64,000 nt of DNA from Hungatella effluvii. Lineage in GTDB: Bacteria > Bacillota > Clostridia > Lachnospirales > Lachnospiraceae. Location of the stretch: assembly GCF_003201875.1 (NCBI RefSeq), contig NZ_QJKD01000003.1, positions 496,001 through 560,000 on the forward strand, given 5' to 3'. The notes under the pieces are model-generated. The model saw nothing but the letters and a program-made list of their open reading frames with translations, did not search any database and was not told where the DNA came from. This document shows, in pieces, positions 49,356 to 57,859 of this stretch. Position numbers and translations under genes: made by a program. The number at the start of each line of letters is the position of its first letter. The stretch's first letter is position 1.

Positions 49356-50549
49356 ATGAAAACCTTACAGGATTACATCGACAAATTAAACGCTTTAAAT
49401 TTCAAGGAAATGTACAACAATGATTTCTTCTTAACATGGGAAAAGACAGACGAAGAACTGGAAGCTGTCTGGACCGTAGCTGACGCTCTCCGTTTCATGA
49501 GAGAAAACAACATTTCCACAAAGGTATTCGAGAGCGGCCTCGGAATCTCCTTATTCCGTGACAACTCCACACGTACCCGTTTCTCCTTCGCTTCCGCATG
49601 TAACTTACTCGGCCTGGAAGTTCAGGACTTAGACGAGGGCAAGTCTCAGGTTGCTCACGGCGAGACCGTTCGTGAAACAGCCAACATGATCTCCTTCATG
49701 GCTGATGTGATCGGTATCCGTGATGACATGTACATCGGCAAGGGCAACGCTTATATGCACGAAGTTGTTGACTCTGTAACACAGGGCCACAAGGACGGAA
49801 TCTTAGAGCAGAAGCCAACCTTAGTAAACTTACAGTGCGATATCGACCATCCGACACAGTGTATGGCTGATATGTTACATATTATCCATGAGTTCGGCGG
49901 CCTCGAGAACTTAAAGGGCAAAAAACTGGCTATGACATGGGCTTACTCTCCTTCCTACGGAAAGCCATTATCCGTTCCTCAGGGTGTAATCGGCCTGATG
50001 ACACGTATGGGTATGGAAGTTGTCCTGGCTCATCCGGAAGGCTACGAAGTAATGCCTGAGGTTGAAGAAGTTGCCAGAAAGAACGCTGAGAAGTCCGGCG
50101 GTTCCTTCCGTGTATCTCACGACATGGCTGACGCATTTAAAGACGCTGACATCGTTTACCCGAAGAGCTGGGCTCCATTCGCAGCAATGGAAAAGAGAAC
50201 GAACCTTTACGGCGAAGGCGATACAGAGGGCATCAAGGCTCTGGAGAAAGAATTACTGGCTCAGAACGCAGACCACAAAGACTGGTGCTGTACCGAAGAG
50301 CTTATGAAGACCACAAAGGATGGCAAGGCCCTGTACTTACACTGCTTACCGGCAGATATCAACGACGTAAGCTGTGTAGATGGTGAAGTAGAAGCTTCCG
50401 TATTCGATCGTTACCGCGATCCGTTATATAAAGAAGCAAGCTTCAAGCCATACGTAATCGCCGCTATGATCTTCCTTGCCAAATTTGAGAATCCACAGGA
50501 AATCTTAAAGAAGCTGGAAGAAAGAAACACGCCACGCGTATTCAAATAA
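49356..50549 (+). CDS. ygeW: Knotted carbamoyltransferase YgeW
   Basis: The 397-residue protein is an aspartate/ornithine carbamoyltransferase relative. The carbamoyl-phosphate loop STRTR (71-75), DHPTQCMADM and LHCLPADIND are present. YgeW-type enzymes have a knotted fold and an orphan substrate; in this cluster they are believed to phosphorolyse a ureido compound from purine breakdown, giving carbamoyl phosphate for ArcC. AGGAGG lies upstream. Codon bias again suggests strong expression. Confidence 0.95.
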   Translation: MKTLQDYIDKLNALNFKEMYNNDFFLTWEKTDEELEAVWTVADALRFMRENNISTKVFESGLGISLFRDNSTRTRFSFASACNLLGLEVQDLDEGKSQVAHGETVRETANMISFMADVIGIRDDMYIGKGNAYMHEVVDSVTQGHKDGILEQKPTLVNLQCDIDHPTQCMADMLHIIHEFGGLENLKGKKLAMTWAYSPSYGKPLSVPQGVIGLMTRMGMEVVLAHPEGYEVMPEVEEVARKNAEKSGGSFRVSHDMADAFKDADIVYPKSWAPFAAMEKRTNLYGEGDTEGIKALEKELLAQNADHKDWCCTEELMKTTKDGKALYLHCLPADINDVSCVDGEVEASVFDRYRDPLYKEASFKPYVIAAMIFLAKFENPQEILKKLEERNTPRVFK

Positions 50550-50564
50550 GAAGAATATGAATCC

Positions 50565-50606
50565 GGGCGCACCCGCTGCCAGCGAGTAGCAGGTGCGTCC
50601 TTTTTT
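50565..50606 (+). terminator. Terminator between ygeW and arcC
   Basis: GGGCGCACCcGCT and AGcaGGTGCGTCC form a long stem followed by TTTTTT. It lies inside the gene run, so transcription of arcC and the permease either depends on read-through or on another promoter. Confidence 0.85.
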
Positions 50607-50640
50607 GGATTTTTTATAAAACCGGTGGAGGGTTTATTCA

Positions 50641-51585
50641 ATGGATAAGAAGAAAAGAATTGTCATTGCCCTGGGCGGCAACGCCTTAGGCAACACACTG
50701 CCAGAACAGATGACGGCAGTTAAAATCACTGCGAAAGCGATCGTAGACCTGATCGAGGAAGGCTGCGAGGTCGTCGTTGCACACGGCAACGGACCTCAGG
50801 TCGGCATGATCAACAACGCTATGAGCGCGCTGAGCCGTGAAGATCCGTCTCAGCCTAATACTCCTCTCTCCGTCTGTGTTGCCATGAGCCAGGCTTACAT
50901 CGGCTATGACCTGCAAAACGCACTGAGAGAAGAGCTGTTAAACAGAAACATCACGGATATTCCGGTCACTACCATGATCACACAGATCCGAGTCGATGCG
51001 GAAGATCCTGCATTTAACGCACCTTCCAAACCGATCGGCCATTTCATGACAGAGGAACAGGCTAAGATTGCGGAAGAAAAGTACGGATATATCATGAAGG
51101 AAGACGCAGGCCGCGGCTACCGCCGTGTCGTTGCATCTCCAAAGCCCGCCGAAATCATTGAGATCGGTGCGATCCGCTCCCTCGTGGACTCCGGACAGCT
51201 GGTCATCGCCTGCGGCGGAGGCGGTATCCCGGTTACTTTAATCGGAAACCATTTAAAAGGCGCAAGCGCCGTAATTGACAAAGACTTTGCAAGTGAACTG
51301 CTGGCGGAAGAACTGAACGCTGATTTCTTAATCATCTTAACCGCAGTAGAAAAGGTCGCTATCAACTTCGGAAAACCGGAAGAGAAATGGTTGGACGATA
51401 TCACAACAGACGATGCCAGAAAGTATATGGACGAAGGCCATTTTGCGCCGGGCTCCATGCTTCCGAAAGTGCAGGCTGCTGTGAAATTCGCAGATTCCAA
51501 AGATGGGCGCAACGCACTCATCACTCTGCTTGAAAAAGCAAAAGAGGGAATCCTGGGGAAAACCGGTACTCGCATTCATCAGTAA
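50641..51585 (+). CDS. arcC: Carbamate kinase
   Basis: The 314-residue kinase has the N-terminal IALGGNALG loop, AHGNGPQVG, the ACGGGGIPV block and VIDKDFAS. It transfers phosphate from carbamoyl phosphate to ADP. Located behind ygeW, it would turn the carbamoyl phosphate released from purine-derived ureido compounds into ATP, ammonia and carbon dioxide. GGAGGG precedes the ATG. Confidence 0.97.
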   Translation: MDKKKRIVIALGGNALGNTLPEQMTAVKITAKAIVDLIEEGCEVVVAHGNGPQVGMINNAMSALSREDPSQPNTPLSVCVAMSQAYIGYDLQNALREELLNRNITDIPVTTMITQIRVDAEDPAFNAPSKPIGHFMTEEQAKIAEEKYGYIMKEDAGRGYRRVVASPKPAEIIEIGAIRSLVDSGQLVIACGGGGIPVTLIGNHLKGASAVIDKDFASELLAEELNADFLIILTAVEKVAINFGKPEEKWLDDITTDDARKYMDEGHFAPGSMLPKVQAAVKFADSKDGRNALITLLEKAKEGILGKTGTRIHQ

Positions 51586-51592
51586 TTGTTAA

Positions 51593-51741
51593 TAACAGTT
51601 CAGACGGCGGGAAAATCGGTGCTGGAAGCAGCGTCAAGCTTGCTTGTAAGCGGCTTTATGCACCAATTTTCACATCGGATGAATATCCGATGCTTTTTGA
51701 CCGGCTTTTTCGGTCAAGAAGATAAGCCGCCTGAACTGTTA
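51593..51741. repeat. Multi-stem structured element between arcC and the permease
   Basis: An outer stem TAACAGTTCAG.CGGC / GCCG.CTGAACTGTTA (51593-51608, 51726-51741) encloses GAAAATCGGTGC/GCACCAATTTTC, CATCGGAT-GAAT-ATCCGATG and TTGACCG/CGGTCAA. It ends 70 bases before the permease start and could be a dispersed repeat or a cis-regulatory RNA. It does not match the purine riboswitch consensus. Confidence 0.7.
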
Positions 51742-51811
51742 CAATTTTAGCCGGGGAACCTTAATCCGGTTTCCCGGAGTACTTCCAATAACCTAAGGAG
51801 GAACTCTCTCT

Positions 51812-53152
51812 ATGAAACAGTCAAGTAAAGAATACGCTTCTATATTTCAGTTGGACGGCATCCCAAAATTCTCCCAGGCACTGCCGTTAGCACTTCAGCA
51901 CGTGGTAGCCATGATCGTTGGCTGCGTTACTCCAGCCATTATCGTATCCAACGTTGCAAACCTTTCCACCGCAGACCGGGTTATCTTAATCCAGGCTGCT
52001 CTTGTCGTATCCGCACTTTCCACATTACTGCAGCTTTTCCCCATCGGTAAAAAGAACGGGATCCATCTCGGAGCCGCTCTGCCGGTTATCATGGGCATCA
52101 GCTTCGCTTACGTGCCCAGCATGCAGTCGATCGCAGCGGACTACGGCGTTCCTGCTATTTTAGGCGCTCAGATCGTCGGCGGCGTTGTCGCCTTCATTGT
52201 GGGTGCTTTTGTCATGCAGATCCGTAAGTTTTTCCCGCCGCTTATTACGGGTACCGTCGTCTTCACCATCGGCTTATCCTTATATCCGACGGCAATCAAT
52301 TACATGGCCGGAGGTACCTCCAGCCCTACATACGGTTCCTGGCAGAACTGGGCGATAGCATTTTTAACACTTGCCGTGGTTACTGTACTGAACCATTTCG
52401 GCAAAGGAATCTTTAAGCTCGCTTCGATCCTGATCGGCATCATCGTCGGCTATGTTGTCTCACTCTTCTTTGGCATGGTCGATTTCGCCAGCATCGGTTC
52501 CGCGGCAGCCTTCCAGGTTCCCCAGCCTCTTCATTTTGGAATCATGTTTGAACCGTCTTCCTGTATTGCCATTGCAATCCTGTTCGCCATCAACTCCATA
52601 CAGGCGATCGGCGACTTTACGGCAACTACCAGCGGTTCTATCGACCGTGAACCAACCGATAAGGAACTTCAGGGCGGTATCATGGGCTACGGCGTCACCA
52701 ATATTCTCGGCGCCCTGCTCGGCGGCCTCCCCACCGCAACCTACAGCCAGAACGTCGGTATCGTTACGACGACAAAGGTTGTCAACCGCTGTGTCCTGGG
52801 TCTTACCGCTGTCATTCTCCTTGCAGCCGGTTTAATTCCGAAGTTCTCCGCACTGCTCACCACCATTCCCCAATGTGTTCTGGGCGGCGCAACCGTATCG
52901 GTTTTTGCTTCTATCGCTATGACCGGTATGAAGCTCGTTATGTCAGAAGAGATGACTTACCGCAACTCTTCTATCGTAGGACTTGCCGCAGCGCTCGGCA
53001 TGGGGATCTCCCAGGCCACCGCAGCACTTTCCACATTCCCCAGCTGGGTAGTCACCATCTTCGGCCGTTCACCGGTCGTAGTCGCTACCATCGTGGCGGT
53101 CCTGCTGAATATTATCCTTCCAAGAGAAGGTAAAAAAGCGAACCAGAAATAA
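51812..53152 (+). CDS. Uracil/xanthine permease family transporter (NCS2)
   Basis: The 446-residue membrane protein has about twelve to fourteen spans and the NCS2 features: LALQHVVAMIVGCVTPAI near the N-terminus, the substrate-binding QAIGDFTATTSGS region with its Glu/Asp-rich neighbour, and a TYSQNVGIV block. It resembles xanthine/uric-acid permeases more than uracil permeases because of the QNVG helix and the genetic context. It is the likely purine entry route for the cluster. AAGGAGGAAC precedes the ATG. Confidence 0.9.
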   Translation: MKQSSKEYASIFQLDGIPKFSQALPLALQHVVAMIVGCVTPAIIVSNVANLSTADRVILIQAALVVSALSTLLQLFPIGKKNGIHLGAALPVIMGISFAYVPSMQSIAADYGVPAILGAQIVGGVVAFIVGAFVMQIRKFFPPLITGTVVFTIGLSLYPTAINYMAGGTSSPTYGSWQNWAIAFLTLAVVTVLNHFGKGIFKLASILIGIIVGYVVSLFFGMVDFASIGSAAAFQVPQPLHFGIMFEPSSCIAIAILFAINSIQAIGDFTATTSGSIDREPTDKELQGGIMGYGVTNILGALLGGLPTATYSQNVGIVTTTKVVNRCVLGLTAVILLAAGLIPKFSALLTTIPQCVLGGATVSVFASIAMTGMKLVMSEEMTYRNSSIVGLAAALGMGISQATAALSTFPSWVVTIFGRSPVVVATIVAVLLNIILPREGKKANQK

Positions 53153-53168
53153 AATCATTGATATCAGC

Positions 53169-53203
53169 CCCCCTGTGACCAGTAAATGGCCACAGGGGGT
53201 TTT
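53169..53203 (+). terminator. Terminator of the permease gene
   Basis: CCCCCTGTG.CC and GG.CACAGGGGG form a stem followed by TTTT, 17 bases beyond the stop. Confidence 0.9.
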
Positions 53204-53263
53204 CGTCACTGAAACATGCATTTACAGCATTATACAGGTAATTGAAACAAAGACCGGAGACCT

Positions 53264-54097
53264 ATGGATAGAAAAAAAATTATCAATCAAAGCATTGACT
53301 ATATCATACAGCATTTAGACGAGGATTTATCGCTTGATACCATAGCAGCTCATTTCTTTCTGTCAAAATACCATTTCAGCCGGATATTCAAGGAAGAAAC
53401 CGGTGAAAGCGTTTACGCATTTATCAAACGCTGTAAGGTGGACCAGAGTGCTGTCGATATGAAATTGAATCCAAAGAAAGCAATTACGGACATCGGCTTA
53501 GATTACGGATACAGTTCATCCAATTACAGCACTGTATTTAGAAAGCGCCATCATACCTCCCCCACAATATTTAAACAGTCCACATCAGTTCACAGTATGC
53601 CCGTTCCTTTTTCCCCAGAACGGGTTGTACAGTTCAAAACTGCGGAAGAATATGACGCACAAATTGAACTTCAAGAGTTACATGACTGTTTTGTGATCTA
53701 TCGCCGTTTTATAGGAAACTATGCGGACATTGAAAACAACTGGTACCAATTTTTAGACCAAAATAAAACGTTTATGAATGAAAAAACTGTTATGATGGAG
53801 CGTTTTTTCAATGATCCGGCTGTAACAATCTCATCCCAGTGTATCTGTGATCTTTGTATCACGGCAGATCCGGACTGCGGCCTGGACAATACCATGTGGA
53901 TTAAAGGAGGCAAATGGATTGTTTATCATTTCAACGGGGAAATTCAGGATATTTTCGAGACCCTGCAGGGGATTTTCACAGTATGGCTTCCTCAAAGCGG
54001 CTTTCACATGGTCCAGCGATATGGTTTAAATCGATATTACCATATTGATCGTGACACTCACAGTGTAGTTATGGATCTATGCATTCCCATTTCATAA
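53264..54097 (+). CDS. AraC-family regulator with GyrI-like effector domain
   Basis: The 277-residue protein has two AraC helix-turn-helix motifs at the N-terminus (about 8-105; LDTIAAHFFLSKYHFSRIFK and ITDIGLDYGYSSSNYSTVFRK) and a C-terminal effector-binding domain of the GyrI/SOUL-like class (about 120-275). The HTH-first order is that of Rob-like regulators, which often control efflux pumps. A transporter remnant lies 0.8 kb downstream, so its former target may be decayed. Confidence 0.88.
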   Translation: MDRKKIINQSIDYIIQHLDEDLSLDTIAAHFFLSKYHFSRIFKEETGESVYAFIKRCKVDQSAVDMKLNPKKAITDIGLDYGYSSSNYSTVFRKRHHTSPTIFKQSTSVHSMPVPFSPERVVQFKTAEEYDAQIELQELHDCFVIYRRFIGNYADIENNWYQFLDQNKTFMNEKTVMMERFFNDPAVTISSQCICDLCITADPDCGLDNTMWIKGGKWIVYHFNGEIQDIFETLQGIFTVWLPQSGFHMVQRYGLNRYYHIDRDTHSVVMDLCIPIS

Positions 54098-54197
54098 AAG
54101 CAAGAATTCAGAAGTCAACCGTATGACTTTTACCCTATAATAAGAGACAGCTTAAGCAAATATACTTAATCAGCCTGTCAGGAATAGGGAGGATACA

Positions 54198-54743
54198 ATG
54201 TTTGATATTCGGAAAATACAAGAGAAAGTCATCTACGAATCCATCAAAGCGGAAAGCAGTGCGGATATCGCCAACGAAGTGGTATATGGTAAGAACGGGG
54301 AGGCAAAAGCAGAAAATAATTGTGATTGGGTAAAATCTGCAATGAACCGCCTGGAAAACAGATTTGAAGCTGAAGCCGTAAAGAACATAAGAATGAACTG
54401 TCAATGCGGATATGGGATGGACGAGAAAATCGCGCTTGTTAAGGAGCTGAAGGCAGACGCCGCAAATATAGAAGAATTTACAGCTTCAGAGAAGGCAGAG
54501 GCCGCCGGACTTTTCTGCAAAGACGGCGAACTGTTTCTGCAATTTCATTTTTGTCCCTGTCCCATGCTTGCGGAAGTGGATAGGTTAGAAACAAATACAT
54601 GGTGCCAGTGTACGACAGGGTACAGCAAAATCCTTTTTGAACGAGCGTTTGCCTGTAAGGCTGACGTGGAATTACTGAAAAGTATTAAAATGGGCGATAA
54701 CATATGCCTTATGAAAATCATTCTCCATGACCCCGTCTTTTAA
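54198..54743 (+). CDS. Cysteine-rich uncharacterised protein
   Basis: The 181-residue soluble protein is not assigned with certainty. It has Cys-bearing blocks MNCQCGYG (near residue 71), LFCKDG, FHFCPCPML (near 118) and TWCQCTTGYSK (near 134), a pattern that could bind a metal or heme. No signal peptide is seen. The ATG has GGGAGG upstream. It follows the AraC gene by 100 bases in the same direction. Confidence 0.6.
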   Translation: MFDIRKIQEKVIYESIKAESSADIANEVVYGKNGEAKAENNCDWVKSAMNRLENRFEAEAVKNIRMNCQCGYGMDEKIALVKELKADAANIEEFTASEKAEAAGLFCKDGELFLQFHFCPCPMLAEVDRLETNTWCQCTTGYSKILFERAFACKADVELLKSIKMGDNICLMKIILHDPVF

Positions 54744-54782
54744 TATCGCAGGTGCGCTTTTCTAGTGATATCTAAATAACGA

Positions 54783-54836
54783 TACGCCGAATGGAAGCCC
54801 TACCGTATAATAGTTGGCTGGTTTCCGTCCGGCGTA
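54783..54836. other. Hairpin between the Cys-rich gene and the transporter remnant
   Basis: TACGCCGAATGGAAgCC and GGtTTCCGTCCGGCGTA form a 17-bp near-perfect stem with a 20-base loop but no T-run, perhaps another small palindromic repeat. Confidence 0.5.
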
Positions 54837-54884
54837 CCGCTGTTTTCAATTATTTGTTTCAATTAAACGGCTGTTTTCGCAGCC

Positions 54885-55271
54885 ATGAGTCTCTTCACCA
54901 CAACCGGACTGACCTTTTCAAATATCTGCTGCTTCGCAATGATTCCCGACTGCACTGACTATACCGAACTCCATTTTGGCTGCGCGCAGGCCGGTTTTAT
55001 CAATGCTTCCAGCACCTTTGTACGGAAATTCTGCGGTTCCTTCTCCACCCTGATCGTCGGCGGCCTGCTGGCGTTCACAGGATATGCCGCCAACGTTTCT
55101 GTTTCAGCCAAAAGTATCCATATGATTCTTGCCATTAAAATAGCCATCCCCATACTGACTCTGCTGGCTATCCTGGTTCTGTCCTGTTTCTACCCCATAA
55201 CAGCCGGATATGCCGTTAAAATGAGTAAAGTGCTGAAGAAAAAGTACAGCCGCGAAAACAGACGCGGATAA
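54885..55271 (+). pseudogene. C-terminal remnant of a GPH-family sugar transporter
   Basis: About 128 residues match only the last third of glycoside-pentoside-hexuronide:cation symporters (AMIPDCTDYTELHFGCAQAG, the conserved D-x-x-D-Y turn, and two to three membrane helices ending in FYPIT). A stop codon lies seven codons before the first ATG, so the missing nine or so membrane segments are not encoded nearby. A frameshift or deletion has removed the 5' two-thirds. It is unlikely to be functional. Confidence 0.8.
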
Positions 55272-55272
55272 A

Positions 55273-55312
55273 AATAAGGGTTTTGCAGATAATGCTGCAA
55301 AACCCTTATTTT
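55273..55312. terminator. Bidirectional terminator
   Basis: AATAAGGGTTTTGCAG and CTGCAAAACCCTTATT form a perfect 16-bp stem with T-rich flanks between the convergent transporter remnant and ogt. Confidence 0.88.
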
Positions 55313-55328
55313 ACTGATTCTGTCAAGT

Positions 55329-55868
55329 TCAGAGTGCGCTCCCCTTAGACGGAACAAACAGTGAAGACATGTCTGCGCCTTCCAGCTCCAGCAGTTTTAT
55401 CTTCGCATCAATTCCGCCCGCATACCCCGTCAGACTTCCATTCGAGCCCACGACACGGTGGCACGGGATGATAATCGAGATGGGATTGTGCCCGACCGCA
55501 CCGCCCACTGCCTGTCCCGACATGGTGGGCCTGTTTAACATCACAGCCATACGTTTTGCGATATCACCGTAGGTAATCACGCTGCCATACGGAATTTCGC
55601 AGAGAATCTCCCATACCTTTTGTCGGAATTCACTTCCCACGGGAGCAAGCGGCAGCTCCGAAGCCGACGGTTTCTCCCCTGAAAAATACCGGTTCAGCCA
55701 CTGCTTCGCGGCATTAAACACCGGCACATCATCTTTTTCCATCATACTGCCGGCAATTGTGCCACCATGATACTTCTGTCCCTCCAGCCACAGACCGGAC
55801 AGCTTCTCTCCGTCGGAGGCCAGGGTTATCACTCCCACCGGTGACGGACAGGTCGTCGAATAATACAT
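55329..55868 (-). CDS. ogt: Methylated-DNA-protein-cysteine methyltransferase
   Basis: The 179-residue repair protein has the active-site motif PCHRV near residue 143, the helix-turn-helix region YGDIAKRM and the VGGAVGHNPI block. It removes methyl or larger alkyl groups from O6-guanine to its own cysteine. The start at 55868 follows AAAGGGG and lies 17 bases after the Gfo/Idh gene stop, so both are cotranscribed. Confidence 0.95.
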   Translation of the reverse strand: MYYSTTCPSPVGVITLASDGEKLSGLWLEGQKYHGGTIAGSMMEKDDVPVFNAAKQWLNRYFSGEKPSASELPLAPVGSEFRQKVWEILCEIPYGSVITYGDIAKRMAVMLNRPTMSGQAVGGAVGHNPISIIIPCHRVVGSNGSLTGYAGGIDAKIKLLELEGADMSSLFVPSKGSAL

Positions 55869-55885
55869 AGATATCCCCCTTTGCT

Positions 55886-56890
55886 TTAATTTAATCCACA
55901 CCCGGTAATTTTGCGGAGATCAGCCGGGAAGACGATTCCCGCCTGGCGTCTCGCCTCATCCATCACACGCAGTTCCATCAGGGAGCATTCGTTGTCTTCC
56001 CCAACTCCTTCCCCGGTCTCAATCATGCGGAGCCAGTCCTTTACTTCTCCATCCAGGCTGTGCTCTGGAGGAAGATCAATAACCGTTTCCGCATTGCCTT
56101 CTCTGTCATAGAAAACCACGCTGCAGATATTCGTAATATTGTCGATCACCAGAGTCCCGTCTTCGCCCTGAATCTGACTTGGAAGGCGGTTATTGGTGAT
56201 TTTGGAGTAGAGAAGTTCCGCCTGCATGCCATCATAGGAGGCCAGGATGGTACCCGCTCCTTCCACACCGTTGGAGAGAAGCAGGGAATCTGCGATAATC
56301 TTCTTCGGCATACCAAACAGCCGTACCAGCGGATGGACGCAGTAGACTCCGATGTCCATCAGAGCGCCATTGGAAAACTCCGGGTTGAACGCATTTTCAA
56401 TGATTCCTGCCTTAAACTTATCGTATCGCGAGGAATACTTCGCGTACTGGAAACTGATCCTCCGGATCGTCCCCACCCTCGGAAGCACCTCTCTCAGCCG
56501 CAAAAAACCTTCCTCATGGACCGAACGCATGGCTTCCATAAGGACTGCGCGGTTCTCTCCCGCGATCCGGACCAGTTCCTTTAGCTCCGCCTCATTCGAG
56601 GTTATGGTCTTCTCACAGAGCACATGTTTTCCATGGGACAGCATCAGCGCCGCCTGTTCGTAATGAAGGCTGTTAGGGCTGGCGATATAGACCGCGTCTA
56701 CATCCTCTGCTTCCGCAACCTCCATTAAATCCGTACACCACCGCCCCGCTCCGTGTTTCTCGCAAAACGTCTCCGCCGTCTCCCTGTTTCTGGAATAAAC
56801 CAGGCTGCAGGTGATCCCGTCACACGCCTGGACCGCCTTCATAAACCAGTCCGCCACAAAATTTGTTCCTATGGTTGCACATCGTATCAT
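55886..56890 (-). CDS. Gfo/Idh/MocA-family oxidoreductase
   Basis: The 334-residue protein has an N-terminal NAD(P)-binding domain (GTNFVADWF, AVYIASPNSLHYEQA) and the family lysine in CEKTITS (about residue 95), followed by an alpha/beta catalytic domain. Members oxidise sugars, inositols or related polyols; substrate is not evident. It is followed by ogt in the same direction and diverges from the zinc-ribbon gene. Confidence 0.9.
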   Translation of the reverse strand: MIRCATIGTNFVADWFMKAVQACDGITCSLVYSRNRETAETFCEKHGAGRWCTDLMEVAEAEDVDAVYIASPNSLHYEQAALMLSHGKHVLCEKTITSNEAELKELVRIAGENRAVLMEAMRSVHEEGFLRLREVLPRVGTIRRISFQYAKYSSRYDKFKAGIIENAFNPEFSNGALMDIGVYCVHPLVRLFGMPKKIIADSLLLSNGVEGAGTILASYDGMQAELLYSKITNNRLPSQIQGEDGTLVIDNITNICSVVFYDREGNAETVIDLPPEHSLDGEVKDWLRMIETGEGVGEDNECSLMELRVMDEARRQAGIVFPADLRKITGCGLN

Positions 56891-57089
56891 ACGTCACTTC
56901 CTCCTGCCACTTCTATTCATCCATTATAGCGAAAGAGAGGGACAATTGCAATGCGAACGGATTACAATAACCGCACGGCAAAGTCTTTCCTGAATCTTTG
57001 GCCTATGGTACAATGGATTCAAAGGATTACAGCAGGAGAGCTTCTTCCGGCTGTATGAAGTCTAATAGAAAGAAAAAGAGAGGGATATC

Positions 57090-57833
57090 ATGTGGCATAG
57101 TTCGGATATTTCCATGGAATCACTGCTGGAGACCTGTGAATTTCCCGCTGTCTGTCCAGTCTGCGGGCACAGGGACAGCCATATCTATCTGAGAAGCGAC
57201 AGGCCCGGGCGGGGCGGCCTGTGGATCTGGTGCAGCGCCTGCCATTCCTTCGAGCACGCTTCTATAATTCCGCCTTCCTACTGGGTAAATGACGCCTTGA
57301 TTGACATTTTAAAGCTTCACGCCATCCCCGATCTTCTGGAGGAACAGAAAGACGCCATTGACGCCTATATGACACAGAACTACAGAGGGTTGGACAGCGA
57401 TTTTTGCGCCTGCTGCATACGAAATGTGGACTTATCCAGCCTGGTATGCACGCAGTGCCACGGAAAAAACACGAAGGCATCTCTGGAAGGCCACAGTCTG
57501 GTGCTGGAATGCCAAAGCTGCGGCTATCGGGTCGTCGGAGCCAGCTTCTACAGCCCCTGTGAGCAGGACAGGAAGCCCTACTGCCTTTGGATCAGAGAAG
57601 ACCGCATACCGGCGGCAGTGCTCGTAAAACTGGGCTCGATGCTGCATATAGGGGTTCTGGAGATGAAAAGGCAGATAGAAAATCGTGAAAAACTGAGCAG
57701 CAGTCTGTCGCTAAAGGAAATTATGGAAGCCGCCCGTTTTCTGAATGAGGAGGGAATTTCCCACGATATTTTACCCGCGATCCGGTACTCCCGGTATTAT
57801 GAATGCGAAAAGAAAATACTATCATTTGATTGA
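57090..57833 (+). CDS. Zinc-ribbon-containing uncharacterised protein
   Basis: The 247-residue protein shows several CxxC knuckles: CPVCGH and CSACH (about residues 20-50), CACC with CTQCHGK (about 108-130) and CQSCGY (about 144), followed by an unlabelled alpha/beta region and a helical C-terminus. The pairs can build two or three zinc ribbons. Function is unknown. The ATG is preceded by GAGAGGG and a TACAAT box lies about 75 bases upstream without a good -35. Confidence 0.65.
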   Translation: MWHSSDISMESLLETCEFPAVCPVCGHRDSHIYLRSDRPGRGGLWIWCSACHSFEHASIIPPSYWVNDALIDILKLHAIPDLLEEQKDAIDAYMTQNYRGLDSDFCACCIRNVDLSSLVCTQCHGKNTKASLEGHSLVLECQSCGYRVVGASFYSPCEQDRKPYCLWIREDRIPAAVLVKLGSMLHIGVLEMKRQIENREKLSSSLSLKEIMEAARFLNEEGISHDILPAIRYSRYYECEKKILSFD

Positions 57834-57859
57834 TATGCTTCACTTTGAGGAGATTATTT

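Noticed and set aside
51593..51811. Purine or xanthine riboswitch before the permease
   Set aside because: The conserved core of the purine riboswitch is not found; the structure is reported as an unknown element instead.
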